A stretch of 5,582 nt of DNA, taken from the NCBI GenBank assembly GCA_026193295.1, contig JAPHSB010000382.1, positions 1-5,582 of the forward strand. Direction: 5' to 3'. The DNA comes from Lysobacterales bacterium. GTDB taxonomy: Bacteria; Pseudomonadota; Gammaproteobacteria; Xanthomonadales; SZUA-36. How positions within the stretch are numbered: position 1 is the stretch's first letter; each line of letters begins with the position of its first letter. Below are positions 1 to 4,536 of the stretch, piece by piece. Under the pieces are notes generated by a model. That model did no database searches. It worked only from the letters and a program-made list of their open reading frames with translations, and was not told the DNA's origin. The translations under genes were made by a program, and so were the position numbers.

Positions 1-756
1 CAGGTCGAGTTGCTTGCCGAGGCGACGGTGATCGCGCTTCTCGGCCTCCTCCAGGCGGTGCAGGTACGCCTCGAGCTCTTGCTTGGTCGGCCAGGCCGTG
101 CCGTAGATGCGCTGCAACATCTCGTTGCGGCTGTCGCCGCGCCAGTAGGCGCCGGCCAGCTTGGTCAGCTTGAACTGGCCCAGCTTGCCGGTGTCGGGCA
201 CGTGCGGGCCGCGGCACAGGTCGACGAATTCGCCCTGGCGGTAAAGGGTGATTTCCTCGCCTTCAGGCAGGTTTTCGATGATCTCCGCTTTGTATTCTTC
301 GCCCTCCTGGCGGAAGAACTGGATGGCCTCGCCGCGGCGCCACACCTCGCGCGATACCGGCAGTGCATCTTTTGCGATGCGCCGCATCTCGGCGGCGATG
401 CGGTCGAGATCCTCCATCGTGAAACCCGGCGGCCAGGAAAAGTCGTAGTAGAAGCCGTTCTCGATCACCGGGCCGATGGTAACCTGGCACTCGGGATACA
501 GCCGCTCCACCGCCTGCGCCAGCAGATGCGCGGTCGAATGGCGGATGACCTCCAGCCCCTCCGGGTCCTTCGCGGTGATGATGCGCAGCGCTGCATCCTT
601 TTCGATCAGGTGGCTCGCATCGCGCAACCGGCCATCGACCTCGCCGGCCAGCGTGGCCTTGGCCAGGCCGGGGCCGATGTCGGCCGCGACTGCCATCACC
701 GTGACTGGTGCATCATATTTTCGTTGGCTGCCGTCAGGTAGCGTAATCGCCGGCAT
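1..756 (-). CDS. thrS: Threonyl-tRNA synthetase, N-terminal 252 residues (runs off the left edge)
   Basis: Cytoplasmic class II synthetase that charges tRNA-Thr with threonine and hydrolyses mis-charged Ser-tRNA-Thr. The minus-strand translation starts MPAITLPDGS and aligns along its length with E. coli ThrRS. Residues 1 to about 62 form the TGS domain. The editing domain follows, with the HxxxH motif at H73/H77 in RHSTAHLL, then IGPVIENGFYYDF (residues 94-106) and DLCRGPHVP with C181 and H185, so all four zinc-site editing residues are present. GAYWRGDS and LQRIYGTAW (about 202-222) lead into the linker before the catalytic core, which lies outside the window; family length is about 640 residues. 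The ATG at 756 is preceded by AGAGGAG, 9 nt away. Upstream is a leader with the marks of a Thr-responsive attenuator. In many gammaproteobacteria infC, rpmI and rplT follow; that would be off the left edge and is not seen here. Identity is secure. Confidence 0.97.
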   Translation of the reverse strand, partial: MPAITLPDGSQRKYDAPVTVMAVAADIGPGLAKATLAGEVDGRLRDASHLIEKDAALRIITAKDPEGLEVIRHSTAHLLAQAVERLYPECQVTIGPVIENGFYYDFSWPPGFTMEDLDRIAAEMRRIAKDALPVSREVWRRGEAIQFFRQEGEEYKAEIIENLPEGEEITLYRQGEFVDLCRGPHVPDTGKLGQFKLTKLAGAYWRGDSRNEMLQRIYGTAWPTKQELEAYLHRLEEAEKRDHRRLGKQLDL

Positions 757-765
757 GAAGTGATT

Positions 766-772
766 CTCCTCT
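766..772 (-). promoter_or_regulatory. Ribosome binding site of thrS
   Basis: Minus-strand AGAGGAG lies 9 nt before the ATG at 756. It is 22 nt downstream of the attenuator T-tract, so it is outside the terminator hairpin and is expected to be accessible whenever transcription reads through. Confidence 0.75.
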
Positions 773-794
773 TCAAATTGCTGAACCCGGATAC

Positions 795-818
795 AAAAAA
801 AGGCGCAAAGCGCCCTCT
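795..818 (-). terminator. Intrinsic terminator inside the thrS leader (attenuator)
   Basis: Read on the minus strand, GGCGC (814-810), a TTT loop (809-807) and GCGCC (806-802) are followed by seven T (801-795). The stem can lengthen with weaker pairs, G815-T801 up to A818-T798. The hairpin lies between the candidate promoter (882-887) and the thrS start (756), so it must be a conditional terminator or thrS would be silenced. It is not placed to end any gene on the right, because no minus-strand gene ends upstream of it within 1.8 kb. The overlapping 8-bp pairing 805-812/825-832 would destroy this stem. Confidence 0.8.
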
Positions 819-832
819 CGGTGCCGCTTTGC
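805..832 (-). promoter_or_regulatory. Candidate antiterminator hairpin of the thrS attenuator
   Basis: On the minus strand GCAAAGCG (832-825) is perfectly complementary to CGCTTTGC (812-805), with 12 nt between the arms. The downstream arm contains the loop and parts of both arms of the terminator stem (802-806/810-814), so the two structures cannot coexist. The upstream arm begins 12 nt after the stop codon of the leader peptide. A ribosome at that stop should cover it at least partly, while a ribosome stalled on the Thr codons would leave it free. The pairing is seen in the sequence; the switching is inferred. I found no convincing third (protector) hairpin. Confidence 0.65.
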
Positions 833-844
833 TGCGCCGTGTCG

Positions 845-874
845 TCAGTGGATAGTTCGCGTCCGGGTACTCAT
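845..874 (-). CDS. Putative Thr-rich leader peptide of thrS (MSTRTRTIH)
   Basis: Nine codons and a TGA stop: ATG AGT ACC CGG ACG CGA, then ACT ATC CAC. Three of nine residues are threonine, using three different Thr codons, alternating with two Arg codons (CGG, CGA). It lies directly after a TACAAT -10 element and just before an antiterminator/terminator pair in front of the threonyl-tRNA synthetase gene, which is where a control peptide is expected. Known analogues are thrL of the E. coli thr operon and pheM of pheST. There is no SD sequence before the ATG, and the ATG lies 7 nt from the -10 box, so it may be read from a leaderless 5' end. The peptide itself would have no function beyond its translation. 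A nine-codon ORF alone could be chance; the surroundings make the case. Confidence 0.65.
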   Translation of the reverse strand: MSTRTRTIH

Positions 875-881
875 CGAGTTT

Positions 882-887
882 ATTGTA
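882..887 (-). promoter_or_regulatory. Candidate -10 element of the thrS leader promoter
   Basis: Minus-strand TACAAT, followed by AAACTCG and the leader-peptide ATG. The expected transcription start is at or within a nucleotide or two of that ATG, giving a leader of about 118 nt before thrS. No good -35 hexamer lies at 16-18 nt; the best options are TTCCAT (17-nt spacer) and CTTCCA (18-nt spacer), which match the consensus poorly. It may therefore be weak or activator-dependent, or the true promoter may be further upstream. Confidence 0.5.
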
Positions 888-1259
888 CGGTTATTGAGAG
901 GGCTATGGAAGCCGGTTCAACCCAACCCTGTGCTCAGAAGTCAATGCGAGCAAGGCCAAACCTGACCTTCCGCTGATTGCAGAACCGCCAACTGAGGCCA
1001 TGGAACGCAACCGACCGTCAACCGGAGTTCCCGGTTCGCGCTCGGGGCACCGATACAGCGATCTGTAGCACGGTGGAGATGGCCTTCGCCTCGTCAGAAT
1101 CGAAGCTCAGCCTACCGCTGGCCGGACCACCCCGCGCCTTTCAAACCCTGCCTGACCTCAATCATTTTTAACTATTTTAATTTTGGTCATAATCAGCTGG
1201 TACATCGGGAAGTGTCATTACCTGCTTTATTCATATTTAAAGGGATAAAACCTACTATT
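888..1259. other. Intergenic region between thrS leader and the MFS gene
   Basis: No convincing gene lies here. A 64-codon plus-strand reading frame at 977-1171 has no SD and no recognisable sequence. The last 100 bases (about 1160-1259) are markedly AT-rich compared with everything around them and probably hold the promoter of the transporter gene. CTGACC (about 1151-1156) with TTTTAA 17 nt further is one weak pair, and CATAAT near 1188 is another possible -10. A small hairpin, AACCGG/CCGGTT with a 5-nt loop, lies at 1020-1036. Confidence 0.5.
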
Positions 1260-2612
1260 ATGAAAACTAATCATTCACCAAATCGGTGGCTGGTAGTGGG
1301 CGGCGCTGTGCTCATTCAACTGGCCTTGGGCGCCCTGTATGCCTGGTCCGTTTTCACCAAGTTGTTGACCGATCCACAGGGTGTTTACCAGTTCACGGCC
1401 ACGCAGACGGCGTGGGTCTTTTCGGCCGGCCTGGCCACCTTCGCGCTGGTCATGGTGCTGGCCGGCCGCTGGCAGGCGCGCACCGGGCCGCGGCTGATGT
1501 CGGTGCTGGGCGGCTTGCTGCTTGGGCTCGGTTTTGTGCTCGGTGGTCTGTTCGGCAGCACCTTTTGGGCGCAATTCCTGTTTATCGGCGTCGTGGCCGG
1601 CGCGGGCATCGGCCTGGCCTACGTGGTGCCGATTGCGGTGGGCGTAAAGTGGTTCCCGGACCGCAAGGGCATGATTACGGGGCTGGCCGTGGCGGGCTTC
1701 GGCTTCGGCGCGACCATCTGGGTCAAACTGGCCGGTTCGTGGTTCGGCGGCCTGTTGAACACCACTTCGCTGCTTGGCCTGCCCGGGGTGCAAAGCGTGT
1801 TCCTGATCTACGGCATCGTGTTTGCGGTGCTGGTGCTACTGGGTAGCCTGGTCATGGTCGACCCACCCGAGGGCTACAGCCCGGCAGGCTGGGACCCGGC
1901 GCAAGCGGCCGCCGTATTGAAAAGGAACGGCGCCGGCTTCACGCCCGGCGAGATGCTACGCACTCCGCAGTTTTACGCCATCTGGCTGGTATTTGCCGCA
2001 TCCGCCATCGCCGGCTTGATGGTGATCTACTGCATCCAGCTGTTCGGCATTGACGCACTGGAATATCGCGGCGTGCCAGACGCGTTCGTCGTCACCGGCA
2101 CAGCGATGGCCTGGTATGCAGTTTTCAACGGTCTCGGCCGCATCCTCTGGGGCATGATTTCCGACCGCATCGGCCGCAAGAGCGCCATCATCGCGATGTC
2201 GATGTTCCAGGGCCTGATCATGCTGGCCATGTACCACGGCTTCATCAATTTCGGACTGGCCGCAGGGCTGGTGATCGGCGCCTCGTTCATCGGCTTCAAC
2301 TACGGCGGCATCTTTGCCCTGTTCCCGGCCATCACGGCTGATTACTTCGGCGATAAGCAGGTCGGGCGCAACTACGGCTGGGTGTTTACCGCCTACGGCG
2401 TGGCCGGCCTGCTCGGACCGCTGCTCGCCGGCTTGTTCAAGGACTCGGCGACCGTCGGCGGGTCACCGGTGGTGTGGATGACGCCATTCCTGGTCGCCGC
2501 CATCGCCTGCCTGGTCGGTGGCTTGATCATGCTGTTCACCCGTGCGCCGGATAGCCCGTCAGACCAGGCGCCCAGAACACGGCGGCGCAGGCTGACCCTG
2601 ATCAGGGCCTGA
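1260..2612 (+). CDS. OFA-family MFS transporter (oxalate/formate antiporter-like)
   Basis: Inner-membrane permease of 450 residues with about twelve hydrophobic segments, near 11-31, 48-68, 79-99, 103-128, 138-160, 178-200, 238-260, 275-297, 308-330, 333-357, 371-393 and 404-426. OFA hallmarks are visible: GALYAWSVF (24-32), the loop 2-3 motif GRWQARTGPR (69-78), KWFPDRKGMITGLAVAGFG (130-148), PPEGYSPAGW (202-211), and the second-half MFS motif GMISDRIGRK (298-307). The family moves small carboxylates such as oxalate, formate or lactate. The substrate cannot be read here, and no lysine lies within the predicted eleventh segment, where OxlT carries Lys355, so oxalate is not implied. The C-terminus is short and Arg-rich (about 438-444). 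I chose ATG 1260 because the family N-terminus begins there; an in-frame GTG at 1212 adds 16 unrelated residues. The nearest SD, AAAGGG, is a rather distant 15 nt upstream. The gene stands alone and ends in a hairpin at 2646. Confidence 0.9.
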   Translation: MKTNHSPNRWLVVGGAVLIQLALGALYAWSVFTKLLTDPQGVYQFTATQTAWVFSAGLATFALVMVLAGRWQARTGPRLMSVLGGLLLGLGFVLGGLFGSTFWAQFLFIGVVAGAGIGLAYVVPIAVGVKWFPDRKGMITGLAVAGFGFGATIWVKLAGSWFGGLLNTTSLLGLPGVQSVFLIYGIVFAVLVLLGSLVMVDPPEGYSPAGWDPAQAAAVLKRNGAGFTPGEMLRTPQFYAIWLVFAASAIAGLMVIYCIQLFGIDALEYRGVPDAFVVTGTAMAWYAVFNGLGRILWGMISDRIGRKSAIIAMSMFQGLIMLAMYHGFINFGLAAGLVIGASFIGFNYGGIFALFPAITADYFGDKQVGRNYGWVFTAYGVAGLLGPLLAGLFKDSATVGGSPVVWMTPFLVAAIACLVGGLIMLFTRAPDSPSDQAPRTRRRRLTLIRA

Positions 2613-2645
2613 TTCTCAAAACCCGCGGTACGCACACCAACAAGA

Positions 2646-2672
2646 AAGCCGGCTCAATTCCTGAGCCGGCTT
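2646..2672 (+). terminator. Strong hairpin between convergent genes (probable bidirectional terminator)
   Basis: An 11-bp perfect stem, AAGCCGGCTCA (2646-2656) with TGAGCCGGCTT (2662-2672), and a 5-nt loop. It begins 34 nt after the MFS stop and is followed on the plus strand by CTTCATT, a poor T-tract. On the minus strand it is followed by TCTTGTTGG, about 80 nt beyond the aspartic protease stop. It probably serves both converging genes. The same stem recurs at 3328-3358. Confidence 0.7.
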
Positions 2673-2752
2673 CTTCATTGCAGGCGGAGCAGCAGAAAGT
2701 GGCGCGGGCATCGGGATCAGCGTAATGGTCCCCAAAGAGGCTTTGTGCCAGG

Positions 2753-3139
2753 CTACGCGGGTTTCGCCTGCGAAGTGGCCACATTGGGGCTCAGGGGATT
2801 GACTTGCAGTGATCGCGTGCCCGGTATCACCACCAGGTCCATGTCCTCCATCGGTATCGCGCCAAACAGAACCTGGTCGCCCATGACCAGTGCGCCGGCA
2901 AAACCCATGCGATTTCCGAACCGAATCTGGATCGGCCCGACGTAAGGCACGGAACGCCTCGAGCCGTCTGCCAGCGTCACTTCGCGGGCTACCAATGGCT
3001 CCAGCTTCAACTGGTGTTGCACGTGCTCGGGAATACACAGATGCACCGCGCCCGTATCCGCCAGGGCAGACACCTCGATGGCCTCCAACTCTGCCTCGCG
3101 CGGGTTGCTTAACACGATCTTGGCATTCACGAGACCCAT
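2753..3139 (-). CDS. Small retroviral-type (clan AA) aspartic protease family protein
   Basis: A 128-residue protein beginning MGLVNAKIVLSNP, with no signal peptide or membrane segment. The ADTGA motif at 27-31 (catalytic Asp28) is followed by the hydrophobic stretch HLCIPEHV (33-40). LADGSRRSVPYVGPIQIRF (56-74) and GALVMGDQVLFGAIPMEDMDLVV (81-103) complete the single-lobe fold seen in bacterial clan AA proteases. Such enzymes act as homodimers, each subunit giving one Asp. Their bacterial substrates are largely unknown, so the biological role here cannot be stated. The length is normal for the family (about 120-130). The start is set by GGA about 10 nt upstream and by the usual family N-terminus. 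No partner gene lies next to it; the region upstream to the tRNA hairpin (3140-3324) is non-coding as far as I can see. Confidence 0.85.
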   Translation of the reverse strand: MGLVNAKIVLSNPREAELEAIEVSALADTGAVHLCIPEHVQHQLKLEPLVAREVTLADGSRRSVPYVGPIQIRFGNRMGFAGALVMGDQVLFGAIPMEDMDLVVIPGTRSLQVNPLSPNVATSQAKPA

Positions 3140-3324
3140 GCTGGAGTTTCCGTGTCAAAAAATCAATTGGGAAACACAGCGTAGCAGGCCGGCCTTGCGG
3201 ATGAGGTGAGAGAAAATGCCTAATTCGTGTGAGGTTTGGCAGGCGAAAAGAGGGAAATGGGCCCTGACCCTGTTATCCCATCAGATCCGGCTCTCATCCT
3301 CCGCGCTCATTGCTCTTGGCCAAC

Positions 3325-3358
3325 AAAAAAAGCCGGCTCATTCTTTGAGCCGGCTTTT
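3325..3358 (-). terminator. Intrinsic terminator of tRNA-Val
   Basis: On the minus strand a 13-bp stem (3358-3346 with 3340-3328) and a 5-nt loop are followed by a run of seven T (3331-3325) that overlaps the base of the stem. It starts 9 nt after the tRNA 3' end. The core stem AAGCCGGCTCA/TGAGCCGGCTT is the same as in the hairpin at 2646-2672, and both copies share a flanking CCAACAA on the plus strand. Confidence 0.88.
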
Positions 3359-3366
3359 CGCATGCG

Positions 3367-3441
3367 TGGTGGGCACGACTGGGATCGAACCAGTGACCCC
3401 TGCGATGTCAACACAGTGCTCTACCGCTGAGCTACGCGCCC
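3367..3441 (-). tRNA. tRNA-Val, anticodon GAC
   Basis: A 75-nt cloverleaf on the minus strand. The acceptor stem GGGCGCG (3441-3435) pairs with CGTGCCC, with one G-T pair. The D arm is GCTC/GAGC, and the anticodon stem CTGTG/CGCAG encloses the loop TTGACAT, with anticodon GAC at plus positions 3407-3409. The T arm is ACTGG-TTCGATC-CCAGT, with discriminator A and an encoded CCA (3369-3367). It decodes GUC and GUU valine codons. It is a single tRNA gene with its own -10 box and a strong terminator 9 nt downstream, so it is probably transcribed alone. Confidence 0.96.
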
Positions 3442-3455
3442 TGATTTCGACTGCG

Positions 3456-3475
3456 ATTATACCCGATAAATCGGG
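3456..3475 (-). promoter_or_regulatory. tRNA-Val promoter -10 box with adjoining palindrome
   Basis: A perfect TATAAT on the minus strand (3461-3456) lies 14 nt before the mature tRNA 5' end, so transcription should begin near 3449 with a short 5' leader for RNase P to remove. Directly upstream, within the -10/-35 spacer, is the palindrome CCCGAT-AA-ATCGGG (plus strand 3462-3475). No good -35 hexamer is seen at 16-18 nt. The palindrome is placed where a repressor would block the promoter, but its role is unknown. Confidence 0.75.
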
Positions 3476-3685
3476 CATTCAGCGCGGGCGCGCAATGTAA
3501 CACGGCGCTTCGCGGCACTCAAGCGAGGCACCTCGATTTGCCGGCCGAACAACCCTTCAGGATCCAGGCCAATACCAAAATCAAGGCGCGCGCATATCAT
3601 TTCCCCGATTCGGTTGATATGGGTGCGCTACCCATGACGGTGGCCACTGACTCGAAATCAGCCGAAACACTTGGTCAAATTCTGA
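3476..3685. other. Non-coding stretch between tRNA-Val promoter and the gene remnant
   Basis: No gene is recognised. A plus-strand frame opens at a TTG at 3538 but has no SD and no recognisable domain. Small inverted repeats are present: CGAGG-CA-CCTCG at 3524-3535 and ATGGGT-GCGCT-ACCCAT at 3619-3635. It may include degraded 5' sequence of the remnant at 3686-3877. Confidence 0.4.
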
Positions 3686-3877
3686 TGGTCTATCGACTTG
3701 AATTACATCGACCTGGAAAGCGAACGCGGCCCCGACGGCGACCGCTACCAGATGACGCTCACCCTGATGCCCGAAAAAGTGCGGCCCGGCAAAGTCGAGA
3801 GAACCGCCACGATCAAGACCAACGACCGTGAGTTTCCCACCCTGAGCGTGCCGGTAACTGGCTACATCCTGGACTAG
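3686..3877 (+). pseudogene. 3' remnant of a gene with an Ig-like/DUF1573-type domain
   Basis: An open frame of 63 codons between a TGA at 3683 and the TAG at 3875, without a usable start. The translation contains RYQMTLTLMPEKVRPGK and then ATIKTNDREFPTLSVPVTGY, a beta-strand pattern with the TNDxEFPxLxVPVxG signature. That signature is typical of the C-terminal end of secreted bacterial DUF1573-like Ig-fold proteins. Such proteins run to well over 100 residues, so the N-terminal part and any signal peptide are missing. The preceding sequence in another frame (3538 to about 3700) shows no clear homology, so truncation is more likely than one frameshift. The stop codon lies inside the 28-bp direct repeat at 3871-3898, which suggests a rearrangement here. 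Family assignment is by pattern recognition only. Confidence 0.5.
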
Positions 3878-3898
3878 ACCACCCGCTCCCCCGAATAC
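3871..3898 (+). repeat. Imperfect 28-bp direct repeat, copy 1
   Basis: It matches 4781-4808 at 24 of 28 positions, including an uninterrupted ACCACCCGCTCCCC core (3878-3891). It overlaps the last codon and stop of the DUF1573-like remnant. In the minus-strand sense it lies about 80 nt downstream of the secreted-protein gene. The offset between copies is exactly 910 nt. Confidence 0.75.
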
Positions 3899-3926
3899 GT
3901 CGATAATGAACCTGTGCGAATGGAAA

Positions 3927-3950
3927 CGCGCCCCCGAAGACCCGGGCGCG
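3927..3950 (-). terminator. Probable terminator of the secreted-protein gene
   Basis: CGCGCCC (3927-3933) and GGGCGCG (3944-3950) form a 7-bp all-GC stem with a 10-nt loop. On the minus strand it is followed by TTTCCATT, a modest T-tract. It begins 28 nt after the stop codon at 3978. Confidence 0.55.
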
Positions 3951-3977
3951 CGCTTCTCCTGTCCGGGTTAACAAAGA

Positions 3978-4523
3978 TCAGTTATCGCATACGTCTACAT
4001 GATCGTAGTTTTGACGTCCGCCTCCGCGGCCCGGATTCATGGCCTTCACAAAAACGCCTTTCAGGGTGGCGAAAAGTGTCGTGATATCCTCGGGCTCAAC
4101 ACCTAATTCATCGGCGGCCAAGACACGAATGGCGTCGCGAATTCCGAGAACCGAGCCGTTGCATTCTCCGGACTCTTCACTGACTGCGGTCGAGCAACGA
4201 TAGACCAGTGTGCCGGCGTAGTCGTCAGGTGACGTCCCAGGTACATACTGCTCGATATGGAACTTGATCTTGAGATCGTAAGTGTCGTCGATTGTCGTGG
4301 CTTCTACCCTGTATTCAGCGTCGCCGCCGAATTTGGTCTGGTCCGTGCCATTCTCCCAGCCCCAACTTGCCAGCAAACTGGTGCCATAGGGGGCGATCTG
4401 CACCAGGTCGCAGCCACCAGGTATCACAGTAGCGAGCGGGTCCGGAGCGTTTTTCTTGGCCAGGGCCAGTGGCGAAAGCACCAAGCTCGTCACGAGAATA
4501 AGAGCAATTTGAGATTTTCGCAT
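3978..4523 (-). CDS. Secreted small protein of unknown function, four cysteines
   Basis: A 181-residue protein. Residues 1-22 are a clear Sec signal peptide: MRKSQ, a hydrophobic core, then the LALA cleavage site before KK. There is no lipobox cysteine, so it should be released to the periplasm or outside. The mature part has exactly four cysteines (C38, C110, C121, C179), enough for two disulphides. It has an N-terminal portion rich in predicted beta strands (about 38-112, with YRVEATTIDDTYDLKIKFHIEQYV near 71-94) and a more helical, acidic portion (about 125-160) ending in a Gly-rich PGRGGGR (164-170). I do not recognise the family; the beta region could be Ig- or fibronectin-like, which is a guess. 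The start is firm because ACGGAGGT sits 5 nt before the ATG. It is a single gene followed by a hairpin and bracketed by the direct repeats at 3871 and 4781. Confidence 0.82.
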   Translation of the reverse strand: MRKSQIALILVTSLVLSPLALAKKNAPDPLATVIPGGCDLVQIAPYGTSLLASWGWENGTDQTKFGGDAEYRVEATTIDDTYDLKIKFHIEQYVPGTSPDDYAGTLVYRCSTAVSEESGECNGSVLGIRDAIRVLAADELGVEPEDITTLFATLKGVFVKAMNPGRGGGRQNYDHVDVCDN

Positions 4524-4528
4524 CTTGA

Positions 4529-4536
4529 ACCTCCGT
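4529..4536 (-). promoter_or_regulatory. Strong Shine-Dalgarno site of the secreted-protein gene
   Basis: ACGGAGGT on the minus strand, 5 nt before the ATG at 4523. It is the closest match to anti-SD in the window, fixes the start codon and suggests efficient translation. Confidence 0.8.

Noticed and set aside
10..741. Long plus-strand open frame of 243 codons
   Set aside because: It is antisense to thrS, whose minus-strand translation matches ThrRS residue by residue. The plus-strand product is an Ala/Leu/Arg-rich shadow typical of GC-rich coding DNA.
795..874. T-box riboswitch in front of thrS
   Set aside because: The leader from the candidate start is only about 118 nt and I see no T-box consensus sequence or long stem I. 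The Thr-rich mini-ORF with competing hairpins explains the terminator better.
977..1171. 64-codon plus-strand frame between thrS and the transporter gene
   Set aside because: No ribosome binding site, no recognisable domain, and a composition unlike a conserved protein. Most likely chance.
1212..1259. GTG start at 1212 extending the transporter by 16 residues
   Set aside because: The extra residues do not resemble the family N-terminus. GGGAA lies almost against the GTG, too close to act as an SD. ATG 1260 gives the usual short cytoplasmic N-terminus before the first membrane segment.
2616..3158. 180-codon minus-strand frame overlapping the aspartic protease gene
   Set aside because: It is in a different frame from the protease, which has a recognisable ADTGA site and family sequence. 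This frame has no recognisable content and runs through the hairpin at 2646-2672.
3367..3391. tRNA-Val 3' end as an integration (att) site
   Set aside because: No second copy of the tRNA 3' end and no integrase gene are visible in the window, although the neighbouring gene remnant made this worth considering.
3216..3500. Plus-strand open frame over the tRNA and its terminator (contains GTTGIEPVTPAM)
   Set aside because: This is the well-known spurious translation of the antisense of a tRNA gene and an adjacent hairpin. The tRNA-Val call accounts for the bases.
3538..3831. 97-codon plus-strand frame starting with TTG
   Set aside because: Its second half is out of frame with the DUF1573-like remnant, and its first half has no SD or recognisable domain.
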